Shown one piece after another: positions 17,806-25,500 of a DNA stretch of 64,000 nt. Every line of letters starts with the position of its first letter. Within the stretch, counting starts at the first letter, position 1. This DNA comes from Ruminiclostridium josui JCM 17888. GTDB lineage: Bacteria; Bacillota; Clostridia; Acetivibrionales; DSM-1351. The stretch covers positions 1,633,501-1,697,500 of the forward strand of contig NZ_JAGE01000001.1 in NCBI RefSeq assembly GCF_000526495.1. The letters run 5' to 3'. A model generated the notes under the pieces. That model was not told where the DNA came from. It saw nothing but the letters and a program-made list of their open reading frames with translations, and did no database searches. The translations under genes were made by a program, and so were the position numbers.

Positions 17806-19629
17806 TTACACTGCACGTGGTAATTTAACTGTTACCTCTGTGCCTTTCCCCATTTCACTAGAAATACTGATAGTACCGCCGTGTGCCTGTACAATTTCCT
17901 TGGCAATAGAAAGGCCTAAGCCTGTGCCCCCCATATCTCTGGACCTTGCCTTGTCTACCCTGTAGAATCTTTCGAACACTCTTGGTAATGATTCCTTTGG
18001 AATCCCTATTCCCGTATCCGTAACTTTTACATATATATCGTTATAGATTATACCTACATATACTGTTATTTCTCCATGCTCAGGTGTATACTTAATTGCG
18101 TTGCTTATAAGATTTACTATAACTTGCTCTAATCTGTCTTTATCCGCATTTATTGCAGGAATGTCCCCTATTACGTAGCTTTCAAGCTTTTGATGCTTTC
18201 TTTGTGCTTCGATTTGCATTCTTTCAACAATGGTTTTTACAATTGTATCCAAAAATACCTTTTCCATTTTCCAATTCATCTGCTGATTATCAAGTCTGGA
18301 CAACTGAAGCAAATCCTTTACTAATCTAGTCATTCTATCTGCCTCGGAGTCAATTACGCTAAGGAAGCGTTTTGATGTTTCCGGGTCCTCCATAGCACCA
18401 TCTAAAAGTGTTTCAGTATAACTTTTTATTGAAGTAATAGGTGTACGAAGCTCATGTGATACATTTGCCACGAATTCCCTTCTCATACTATCAAGCTTTT
18501 GCTGTTCTGTAACATCATGAAGTACTACAATAATACCCTCAGGTTTTTTATTTGTATCTGTAAATACAGCAAAATAAACCTTTACATACATATCATTGAT
18601 AATTGTGTCAGATTCTCTCACCGGGGATTCTTCAAAGTAAACTATATCTTCAATTCTGACATCAAGGCCTACCTTAATGGCAAATTCTTTAAAAGGTTTG
18701 TTTACTACGTCATCACCAAGGAGCTTTTTAACCGCTGGGTTGGCATGAATGACCATTCCATTTAAGTCAAAGGCTATTACCCCATCAGCCATATAGTTGA
18801 GTATTGTCTCAACCTTGTTCTTCTCACTCGAAATTTCGGACAATGTCTTCTTAAGCTCAGATGCCATATAGTTAAAGGTTCTTGTCAGATTTCCTATTTC
18901 ATCTTCAGACTTAACTGTCAATTGTTCCCCAAAATCTCCCTCAGCAACTTTTTCAGCCTTATGCATAACACTTATTATGGGAGACGTAATTGTCTTTGAA
19001 AGCATGTATCCAAGAAGCAAAGACAAAAAAACCGCTATAAGAGCGCTTGTAAGTATCAGGTAATTAAACTTCTCCAATATTGGAAGCCACGCCTCTTCCT
19101 GATACGTAAAATAAAAAATTAAATTGTCTTTAGGTTGTTTAATATACTCAAAATACTTACCGTTAGCACCTTTAATTAAACGCTCGCTTTTCTGGAGTTG
19201 GTTCCCTGCCCAAATAGACATAAGGCTTTCACTAGTTTTTATATTATTTGCAAATGCCTCAGGATCATCTGTATAACTCTTTTCAGACGAATAAAGGATT
19301 CCACCAGTAGAAGTCTGTATGTTTGTTAAATCTATTATTGTCATTCCCAGGAAAGAGGAATTCGCCCCAAAGAATAGGGCATCTCCACTTTCTGTGAAAT
19401 ATTCTAAAAGTTTTTGATTAGATTCCGGAACTCCGCCTCTTACATCTATCCAATTTTTATATCCTGTTTCTATACTGTTTGCAAAGCTGTCATAGTATAT
19501 ATTCTGAAGTCCGATATTAATAACAACATATACTACAGAAACCAGAATAATACACATTGAAATAAAAATGTATACAAGCTTCCACTGCAAACTGTTTAGA
19601 AGCCTAAAAAAACCTTTCCAAAATTTCAT
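17806..19629 (-). CDS. walK: Sensor histidine kinase WalK (YycG/VicK)
   Basis: The 607-residue kinase has two membrane helices (about 13-33 and 188-210) around an extracellular sensor of about 155 residues, a HAMP domain (about 212-265), a PAS domain (about 275-370, IAFDLNGMVIHANPAV), HisKA with SHELRTPITS (about 388), and HATPase with LISNAIKYTPEHG, DTGIGIP and GGTGLGL. This HAMP-PAS kinase architecture next to walR, yycH, yycI, walJ and rlmH makes WalK secure. It phosphorylates WalR to control wall-hydrolase genes. TTAGGAGTTAGC precedes the ATG; it follows walR by 36 bases. Confidence 0.95.
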   Translation of the reverse strand: MKFWKGFFRLLNSLQWKLVYIFISMCIILVSVVYVVINIGLQNIYYDSFANSIETGYKNWIDVRGGVPESNQKLLEYFTESGDALFFGANSSFLGMTIIDLTNIQTSTGGILYSSEKSYTDDPEAFANNIKTSESLMSIWAGNQLQKSERLIKGANGKYFEYIKQPKDNLIFYFTYQEEAWLPILEKFNYLILTSALIAVFLSLLLGYMLSKTITSPIISVMHKAEKVAEGDFGEQLTVKSEDEIGNLTRTFNYMASELKKTLSEISSEKNKVETILNYMADGVIAFDLNGMVIHANPAVKKLLGDDVVNKPFKEFAIKVGLDVRIEDIVYFEESPVRESDTIINDMYVKVYFAVFTDTNKKPEGIIVVLHDVTEQQKLDSMRREFVANVSHELRTPITSIKSYTETLLDGAMEDPETSKRFLSVIDSEADRMTRLVKDLLQLSRLDNQQMNWKMEKVFLDTIVKTIVERMQIEAQRKHQKLESYVIGDIPAINADKDRLEQVIVNLISNAIKYTPEHGEITVYVGIIYNDIYVKVTDTGIGIPKESLPRVFERFYRVDKARSRDMGGTGLGLSIAKEIVQAHGGTISISSEMGKGTEVTVKLPRAV

Positions 19630-19665
19630 GCTAACTCCTAAATAAATACGTTTACCACGATTAAT

Positions 19666-20364
19666 CTAAATTTTGTTGAAATAGTATCCAACTCCTCTTT
19701 TAGTAACAATGTACTGTGGATTTGCAGGATCCTGCTCAAGTTTTTCCCTTACTCTTCTGACTGTAACGTCAACAGTTCTTACATCCCCATAATATTCATA
19801 GCCCCAAACCTTTTCCAGAAGAGTTTCTCTTGAAAATATGGTTCCCTGCTGTGCTGCAAGAAATTTTACAAGTTCAAATTCACGGAGAGTGAGCTCAATA
19901 GTTTCTTCTCCTCTTTTAATTTCATACCTGTCTATATCAATAGTTAAATCCCCATACTTGTTTATATGAGAATTAGTATTCTCCTTCGGCTGCTCACTGG
20001 GTATAAGCCTTCTAAGGTTTGCCTTGACTCGTGCCATAAGTTCTCTCGGACTAAATGGCTTTGTTATATAGTCATCAGCTCCCAACTCGAGCCCCAGAAC
20101 TTTATCCACTTCTTCTTCCTTTGCAGTCAGCATAAGAATAGGTGTTGAAATGGACTGTCTTAATTTTCTGCATACAGTGAATCCATCCATTTTAGGAAGC
20201 ATTATATCCAACAAAATAAGATCCGGATTCTGGGAAAGTGCAAGGTTCACTGCTTCCTCTCCATCATAAGCCTCTATTGTATCATAGCCTTCCTTTTTTA
20301 GGTTGAATTTCAATATATCGACAATATTTTTCTCATCGTCTACAATTAAGATCTTTTTGTTCAA
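19666..20364 (-). CDS. walR: Response regulator WalR (YycF), OmpR family
   Basis: The 232-residue regulator has a receiver domain with the acidic pocket DD9-10, phospho-acceptor Asp53 ([11 protein letters not shown]), Thr/Lys switch residues ([17 protein letters not shown]) and a winged-helix DNA-binding domain (about 130-232) with [10 protein letters not shown] and [16 protein letters not shown]. The start codon is TTG at 20364, preceded by AGGGGTG. WalR directly controls peptidoglycan hydrolases and wall homeostasis and is usually essential in low-GC Gram-positives. TATAAT at 20418-20423 (minus strand) marks the likely locus promoter. Confidence 0.97.
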   Translation of the reverse strand: MNKKILIVDDEKNIVDILKFNLKKEGYDTIEAYDGEEAVNLALSQNPDLILLDIMLPKMDGFTVCRKLRQSISTPILMLTAKEEEVDKVLGLELGADDYITKPFSPRELMARVKANLRRLIPSEQPKENTNSHINKYGDLTIDIDRYEIKRGEETIELTLREFELVKFLAAQQGTIFSRETLLEKVWGYEYYGDVRTVDVTVRRVREKLEQDPANPQYIVTKRGVGYYFNKI

Positions 20365-20417
20365 AATTACACCCCTATCAAATTTTTTTATGCATCTCTA
20401 CACTAAAGTCTACCTGA

Positions 20418-20446
20418 ATTATACCATTAATTATTCGTAATTAAAA
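20418..20446 (-). promoter_or_regulatory. Probable wal locus promoter (-10 element)
   Basis: TATAAT at 20418-20423 on the minus strand lies about 54 bases before the TTG start of walR. The -35 region around 20441-20446 is a poor match, so activation may be needed. Confidence 0.5.
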
Positions 20447-20476
20447 ATTAATATTTTGGTAATATTGCTTTTTTAT

Positions 20477-20512
20477 ATAAAACAGAAGGAGTATAAACAT
20501 TATACTCCTGTA
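20477..20512 (-). terminator. Terminator after the TolC-like pair
   Basis: GGAGTATAA / TTATACTCC (20488-20508) forms the stem, followed on the minus strand by TCTGTTTTATAT. It separates the surface genes from walR. Confidence 0.65.
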
Positions 20513-20546
20513 ACTTAGACGTAATCTTTTAAAAAAAGTTCCAGTA

Positions 20547-21647
20547 TTATTTATAATTTGTTATAAAAGTATTATAAGCAATCAAATAGTCTAATTTTGC
20601 TTTTTCTAATGCTATCTGTGCCTCATCTTCATTAGCTTTTACCTTTTCATAATCCACCAGCGTAATCTGTCCTAATTTATACTTAGCAGATGCAGCTTGG
20701 GAAAGTTTTTTTGCTTTTTCACATTCAAGCTTGTTTATTTCTATATCATCGCGTAAATTTAGAAGAGTATTAAAGTCGGTTCTTACTTTTAAACTTACAT
20801 CCTTTTTAATTTCTTCCAAAGCATATTCCGCATCAAGCATACGATCTTCAATTTCTTCTATTCCGTTACTGTCTGGCTTATATGAATATTTTTTTACTAT
20901 ATCATATTCCAGACGAATTTCCTCTAAATCTTTTTGCGCTTTTAATATATCATGGTTGTTTAAACTCTGACTTTCTACAGCATTTTCTATATTAATATTA
21001 TCTATACTATTAATCGGAATATTTACTTTTTTCAGATTAATGCTGCTGCTTAGTTCAAATCCAAGTAAACCATTTAATTTAATTATTTGAACATCTCTTT
21101 CTCTAATAAGGTTGTTAACTTTCTGCTGTTCTTGATTTATTGATATTTGAAGGTTTGTAACAGTAGTTTGGACCTCTACACCGCCCTTTACCTGTTTCTT
21201 TTTAACTTCTAGCTCATTTTGCAGTCGTTTTACTGCTTTTTCTCGCAAAGTAATCAAAGTATTTTTATTTAATATCTCATAATATGCTTTTGTTACGTCG
21301 CTTTCAAGTGAATCAGCTTTATTTTGTTTTTCCCACACCAATTGGTCTATTTGATTCTTTCTCTGCAGCGGATATAGAAGCTCTTCTTTTTTATTTGATA
21401 TCAGTTCAGCGTCATCATCCCAGCCTTTAGCCATTGCGGAAAATGACTTTGCATATGCTAAATCATAACGTTGTTTTGCATATGTAATCTTATCGTCATA
21501 AAGCTTCAGTTCTTTATTATTGCTAAGAGCTGTCTGTATTGCTGACTCTAGGCTTATTTCTCCTGATGCCTGTGCGGGAGTGAATATACTTGTATTAAGT
21601 AATATTAATAAGCCTAATATTATACTACCTATAGCTTTTGCTCTCAT
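20547..21647 (-). CDS. TolC-family-like protein (short form)
   Basis: The 366-residue protein has a signal peptide (about 1-27, ending AQA) and then almost entirely long helices with heptad patterns. It shows the TolC/outer-membrane-efflux-protein signature: an N-terminal helix ISLESAIQTALSNNKELKL and a C-terminal repeat AKKLSQAASAKYKLGQITLVDYEK with internal similarity between halves. Diderm TolC forms trimeric channels through the outer membrane; a monoderm has none, and the beta-barrel segments look absent or very short here. Function is therefore unknown; a helical periplasm-like or S-layer-associated rod is plausible. It starts 19 bases after its paralogue and has AAGGAGATGATGA before the ATG. 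Confidence 0.75.
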   Translation of the reverse strand: MRAKAIGSIILGLLILLNTSIFTPAQASGEISLESAIQTALSNNKELKLYDDKITYAKQRYDLAYAKSFSAMAKGWDDDAELISNKKEELLYPLQRKNQIDQLVWEKQNKADSLESDVTKAYYEILNKNTLITLREKAVKRLQNELEVKKKQVKGGVEVQTTVTNLQISINQEQQKVNNLIRERDVQIIKLNGLLGFELSSSINLKKVNIPINSIDNINIENAVESQSLNNHDILKAQKDLEEIRLEYDIVKKYSYKPDSNGIEEIEDRMLDAEYALEEIKKDVSLKVRTDFNTLLNLRDDIEINKLECEKAKKLSQAASAKYKLGQITLVDYEKVKANEDEAQIALEKAKLDYLIAYNTFITNYK

Positions 21648-21666
21648 TTTTCATCATCTCCTTAAA

Positions 21667-22911
21667 TTAATTGTATCCAGGGCCTATATTGCAAGAGTTT
21701 TTCAATTTATATATTGCATAATCAAAATCCCTAGCCTTATTGTCATAGTCGCTTTGAGCTAATTCCAGTGAAATCACGGCCGTATTGTAATCCAAGATGC
21801 TCAATGATTCGGATCTAAGTATCAGCTTTGAAACTTCAAATTTTTTCTTTTCATATTCAAGAGACAATTTTGAGTTTTCCATAGTTTTATGCTTGTCTAT
21901 AAGGTCTGCATATGCACTCTTTAATTCCTGCTCTATTAAAATCTGCTTTTCTTTTATTTGATTGGTTATATCTGAAATCTGCAATTCCATATTCTTTTTA
22001 TACAAATCCAGTTCAGAATTGCTAAATTCAAATGAGTAGATTAGGTTAAAAGTATATAATTGGATTTCAGCTGCCTTTAAATCCATTTTAAGTGAAGTAA
22101 TCTCATTTCTGTTTACCAACGCTTTTTTAAGGTAATTTTCATATTTATCTATCTTGTAATCAGTATTTACTTTATATGGCACAAGGGTAACATCCGTATC
22201 TATACTGATTCCCAATTGCCTATTAAAAGACATCTTCAGGTTTTGCAGAGTTCTTTTTAGCTTATTTAATTCAATACCCTGTTTTTTATATTCCGTTTCA
22301 ATTGTTAATCTTTCAGTTTCTGAAATTAATCCATTTTTATAATCCTTTTCCGCTTTATTTAATCTCTGCCTTTGAATTTCATATGTCTTCTGTGCTAAAT
22401 CAATATTTTTTGTTATGCTCAATATTGAATCAAAGGTTTGTCTTATACCGTTCTCAATAGATAAATATGCAAGTTCCTTATTCAAACAACTCTTTACAAT
22501 CGTGGCACATGCCACGGCATCAGGAAAATCCTTTGGATTAATTTCAGGCTCAAGTTTAATTTCTTTTGCCTCAGCGGTACCGGCTAAAACTGTATAAAGC
22601 ATCAGAAGCTCACCTTGTTCATCAAGGCTCATTAGCTTACGTGAAGTTAATTTGGCATATAATTCATTCATCCTGTCTACCATTACGTATCTATCAGTGT
22701 TAAGTACATCAACAGCGTAGGAGCCTTCATATTCCTTTCTCAAATCTTTAATAGTCCTTCCAAGACGAGTCAGCTGTCTGCTATTTTTTACCGCAAGCTG
22801 TGTTGCATCTTTAAGCGTTAATGTCATTGTACTTTTCTCTGTTGCACATATATTTATAGATGAAAAAGTAAATGAGAACAGTAACATAAAAATTATAACT
22901 TTTTTGTACAT
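21667..22911 (-). CDS. TolC-family-like protein (long form)
   Basis: From the ATG at 22911 (preceded by GGAGGGAT) the protein has 414 residues; an upstream in-frame ATG was rejected for lack of an RBS. A signal peptide (about 1-25, ending CATE) is followed by LTLKDATQLAVKNSRQLTRL, the typical first TolC helix, and long coiled-coil helices. The segment IQRQRLNKAEKDYKNGLISE is matched near the C-terminus by KLILRSESLSILDYNTAVISL, the two-fold TolC repeat. It is paralogous to the next gene and probably co-translated with it. It lies behind an SLH-domain gene from which it is separated by a hairpin that may act as a partial terminator. Confidence 0.75.
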   Translation of the reverse strand: MYKKVIIFMLLFSFTFSSINICATEKSTMTLTLKDATQLAVKNSRQLTRLGRTIKDLRKEYEGSYAVDVLNTDRYVMVDRMNELYAKLTSRKLMSLDEQGELLMLYTVLAGTAEAKEIKLEPEINPKDFPDAVACATIVKSCLNKELAYLSIENGIRQTFDSILSITKNIDLAQKTYEIQRQRLNKAEKDYKNGLISETERLTIETEYKKQGIELNKLKRTLQNLKMSFNRQLGISIDTDVTLVPYKVNTDYKIDKYENYLKKALVNRNEITSLKMDLKAAEIQLYTFNLIYSFEFSNSELDLYKKNMELQISDITNQIKEKQILIEQELKSAYADLIDKHKTMENSKLSLEYEKKKFEVSKLILRSESLSILDYNTAVISLELAQSDYDNKARDFDYAIYKLKNSCNIGPGYN

Positions 22912-22961
22912 TTTATCCCTCCATTTCCATATACGGGTTTGTCCTAACAAATGTCTGGAAT

Positions 22962-23001
22962 GCAAAAGAGAATAGCAGCATATCCACTATTCTCTTTAAA
23001 A
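22962..23001 (-). terminator. Terminator or attenuator between the SLH gene and the TolC-like pair
   Basis: AGAGAATAG pairs with CTATTCTCT around a 12-base loop, followed on the minus strand by TTTTGC. The T run is short, so read-through is plausible. Confidence 0.6.
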
Positions 23002-23012
23002 TTGGTTAAAGC

Positions 23013-25295
23013 TTATTTGTCAGAACCCATGATAACCTGCACAGAATTAAACTCAGAACCTGAAGATTTAAACAATCCAGAGATGTCTTTGAGTGAAGTG
23101 AATCGAATTGTATACCTGTTGTTAAAATCCAGCTTATCAAATTTGAGTATCATTGTGGTAGCATTAATATAATTTACAGAAGTCGGTATCTTCTTAACTG
23201 TATTTATACCGTCACTATACTCAAGTACATAATTTGAGTTTAGTATGTTTGGAGTTTCTAGTGAAATCTCTCTTGAAAAAGTCAATTTAACTGCATCCTT
23301 TGCAATTATAATTGCACTGCTTATATTAGGTTTAACTGCTTTTAATTCTGTATTACATGGAAAGGAAACATAAATCAGCGTTCCAACCGGATTACCCATA
23401 TAATCCTTTAGTGATGCCTGTACAACCAGTTTATAACTATCCCTATATTTAAACTGACTGTCATTTCCAAGGAATAATCGCACCTTTTTAGGCTGTTGTG
23501 AATCGAAATATGCCTTGACCGGTATTGATGAATACATTGTATTTGTAATACCTATAAACGTATAGTTATTGTTTATGGAAGCAGACTCACTATCTAATTC
23601 GCGGTTAAAATACACATCAAGAGTGCCGGTATCAATAACCTTTACATCGGTAACATTCAAGACACCGCTGTCAGTGTATTTCCCGGAAAATGAGTATAGT
23701 CTCTCTGTAATGCTTTGCTGTCTTGAAATATCATTAAGATCAAAAATCATAAGTTTATACTCCTGAGTGGAATCCAATCCGCCATTTATGGTCAGAAGCA
23801 CACTTTTACCGTTGCTGGCTACGTCAGGTGCAACTACAGCCTTTGTAATCTGAATCTGATAATCAGCCTGGGAAGTAAGTCCATAATTGTGTATATACTG
23901 AGCACGAGTAGGATTAACCTGCTTATTAAAATCAATTCTTATGGTCTTGCTGTTCAATGCATATATTTTATCAACTGCAAATTCCACATTATCTTCATTT
24001 ATACTAATAAATGCCCCAGAGTCACCCTCGGCTTCTCCCAAACGAACACCATATTCGCTGTTAAGATCGCCTGAAACTTTTATATGGTATTCTTTATCAG
24101 GTGCAAGGCTTATACCTTTCAATGTCAATGAAACTGCATTTTTCTGAGAGTCCAGAGCCTTCACCGCGATAGTACTTGCACTGCCTTTTAGTATCTCAGT
24201 ATCACCGTCAAAAATTGAATAGAACGTTGGATCTTCTGCATTAATATTAACCGGCTGTGTAAAATAAATAATTATTGAATTCTTACTTACAGGTTTTATA
24301 CTGCTTATTTTAAAGAAGTCAGAAATTATCTCCTTTTGTACATAACCAGGAAATGCTGCTTCTACATATGGGAGCTTTATGTTGTCATCCATATCAGATA
24401 CATTAGATATTCTTAAAAAATAATTCTTTTGCGGAACCTGCAAAGCAGTTTTTATAGTCACTGTATTTCCTTCCTGCTTAACAATTGAGGCATTTAGCAC
24501 TTCATTGTCATTACCGAAGGTATTTATCTTTATATCGTCTGCTGTAAGCTTCTGAATTTCTTTATTAAACTTAACAACAAGTGTCATGGCACTTTGTGGG
24601 ATGATTTCGGCTATTTCAAGTTTATCAGCCTCTGTTAATAATCCTGCTAATATAGCTGCATCAATTTTAATTGCCCCATTACTTATAAGTGTTTTCAGAA
24701 CTGATACCTGAGAATCATTGGGATTTATGCTAAGTGTATGATATAGCAGCTCTACCACATCACCACGTTTATATTCGTTGTTTACATCTGTCTTCTCTAG
24801 ATACGAGCTGTCTGTTACCAATCCAGTTTCATATGCCTTTGTATATACTTCAGTTCCTGTAAATTCACTATAGCCTATGGCTTTTAAAACCATAGTCAAA
24901 AAGGCCTTCTCATTTAACCTGTCATTGGGTCCGAAATTCCCGTTGGGATATCCAGCAATAATACCGTTTTCGCTACAATATCCTACATACGGAGCATACC
25001 ATGCAGACTGTACTACATCCGGAAAGTGGGATACTCGTAGTCTATCTTTCTCCTGATTAACATATTCAGCCTTGCCCAATAGCTTTACTATAAAAGTAGT
25101 TGCCTCGGCTCTCGTTAAATATCCATCAAGGTTGAAACCTGTGTTTGTTCCTGATAATAATGAAATCTTGTTCAATGCTGTTGCTTTCTCATCTGTTGTC
25201 ATACTATCCTCATTACCAACTGCAAATGCCTGCGTAAAAGATAGTAGGCAAATAATCAAAGCCAATACTAGAGATAATTTTCTTCTTATGTACAT
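23013..25295 (-). CDS. SLH-domain surface protein with Ig-like (SbsA/Big_5) repeats
   Basis: From the ATG at 25295 (AAAGGGGGACACA upstream) the protein has 760 residues. A signal peptide (about 1-27, ending AFA) leads to three S-layer-homology motifs (about 30-215: YLTRAEATTFIVKLLG, WYAPYVGYCSENGIIAGYP, NDRLNEKAFLTMVLKAIGY), which anchor proteins to pyruvylated wall polymers. The rest is a string of about five Ig-like domains of the SbsA/Big_5 type, each with the IRIDFNKQVNPT / LTFSREI type 'becomes' motif. It is an exposed, probably S-layer-associated protein. An extended -10 promoter lies just upstream. The TolC-like genes follow on the same strand. Confidence 0.85.
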   Translation of the reverse strand: MYIRRKLSLVLALIICLLSFTQAFAVGNEDSMTTDEKATALNKISLLSGTNTGFNLDGYLTRAEATTFIVKLLGKAEYVNQEKDRLRVSHFPDVVQSAWYAPYVGYCSENGIIAGYPNGNFGPNDRLNEKAFLTMVLKAIGYSEFTGTEVYTKAYETGLVTDSSYLEKTDVNNEYKRGDVVELLYHTLSINPNDSQVSVLKTLISNGAIKIDAAILAGLLTEADKLEIAEIIPQSAMTLVVKFNKEIQKLTADDIKINTFGNDNEVLNASIVKQEGNTVTIKTALQVPQKNYFLRISNVSDMDDNIKLPYVEAAFPGYVQKEIISDFFKISSIKPVSKNSIIIYFTQPVNINAEDPTFYSIFDGDTEILKGSASTIAVKALDSQKNAVSLTLKGISLAPDKEYHIKVSGDLNSEYGVRLGEAEGDSGAFISINEDNVEFAVDKIYALNSKTIRIDFNKQVNPTRAQYIHNYGLTSQADYQIQITKAVVAPDVASNGKSVLLTINGGLDSTQEYKLMIFDLNDISRQQSITERLYSFSGKYTDSGVLNVTDVKVIDTGTLDVYFNRELDSESASINNNYTFIGITNTMYSSIPVKAYFDSQQPKKVRLFLGNDSQFKYRDSYKLVVQASLKDYMGNPVGTLIYVSFPCNTELKAVKPNISSAIIIAKDAVKLTFSREISLETPNILNSNYVLEYSDGINTVKKIPTSVNYINATTMILKFDKLDFNNRYTIRFTSLKDISGLFKSSGSEFNSVQVIMGSDK

Positions 25296-25338
25296 TGTGT
25301 CCCCCTTTTGCTTTCCTGAAATATTCCCTCTGTTTACC

Positions 25339-25367
25339 ATTATATCAATATAGTTATCTACAATAAA
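25339..25367 (-). promoter_or_regulatory. Promoter of the 760-residue SLH gene
   Basis: TATAAT at 25339-25344 (minus strand) preceded by TGA gives an extended -10; the -35 TTTATT at 25362-25367 is weak. The start codon is about 43 bases downstream. Confidence 0.6.
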
Positions 25368-25429
25368 GGCAAATTTTCGTGATAGGGTCGTATTTAGGTT
25401 ACATATTTGTAAACTCTGAAGAAAAACTC

Positions 25430-25464
25430 AAAAAAGGAACTGCCCTAGGGCAGTTCCTTTTTTT
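25430..25464. terminator. Strong symmetrical terminator
   Basis: A perfect palindrome, AGGAACTGCC and its complement with almost no loop, is flanked by A6 and T7. It ends the minus-strand surface-protein gene and could work in both directions. Confidence 0.85.
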
Positions 25465-25500
25465 ATTGTAAGGATTTACATCCAAACTTTATTTGTTAAA

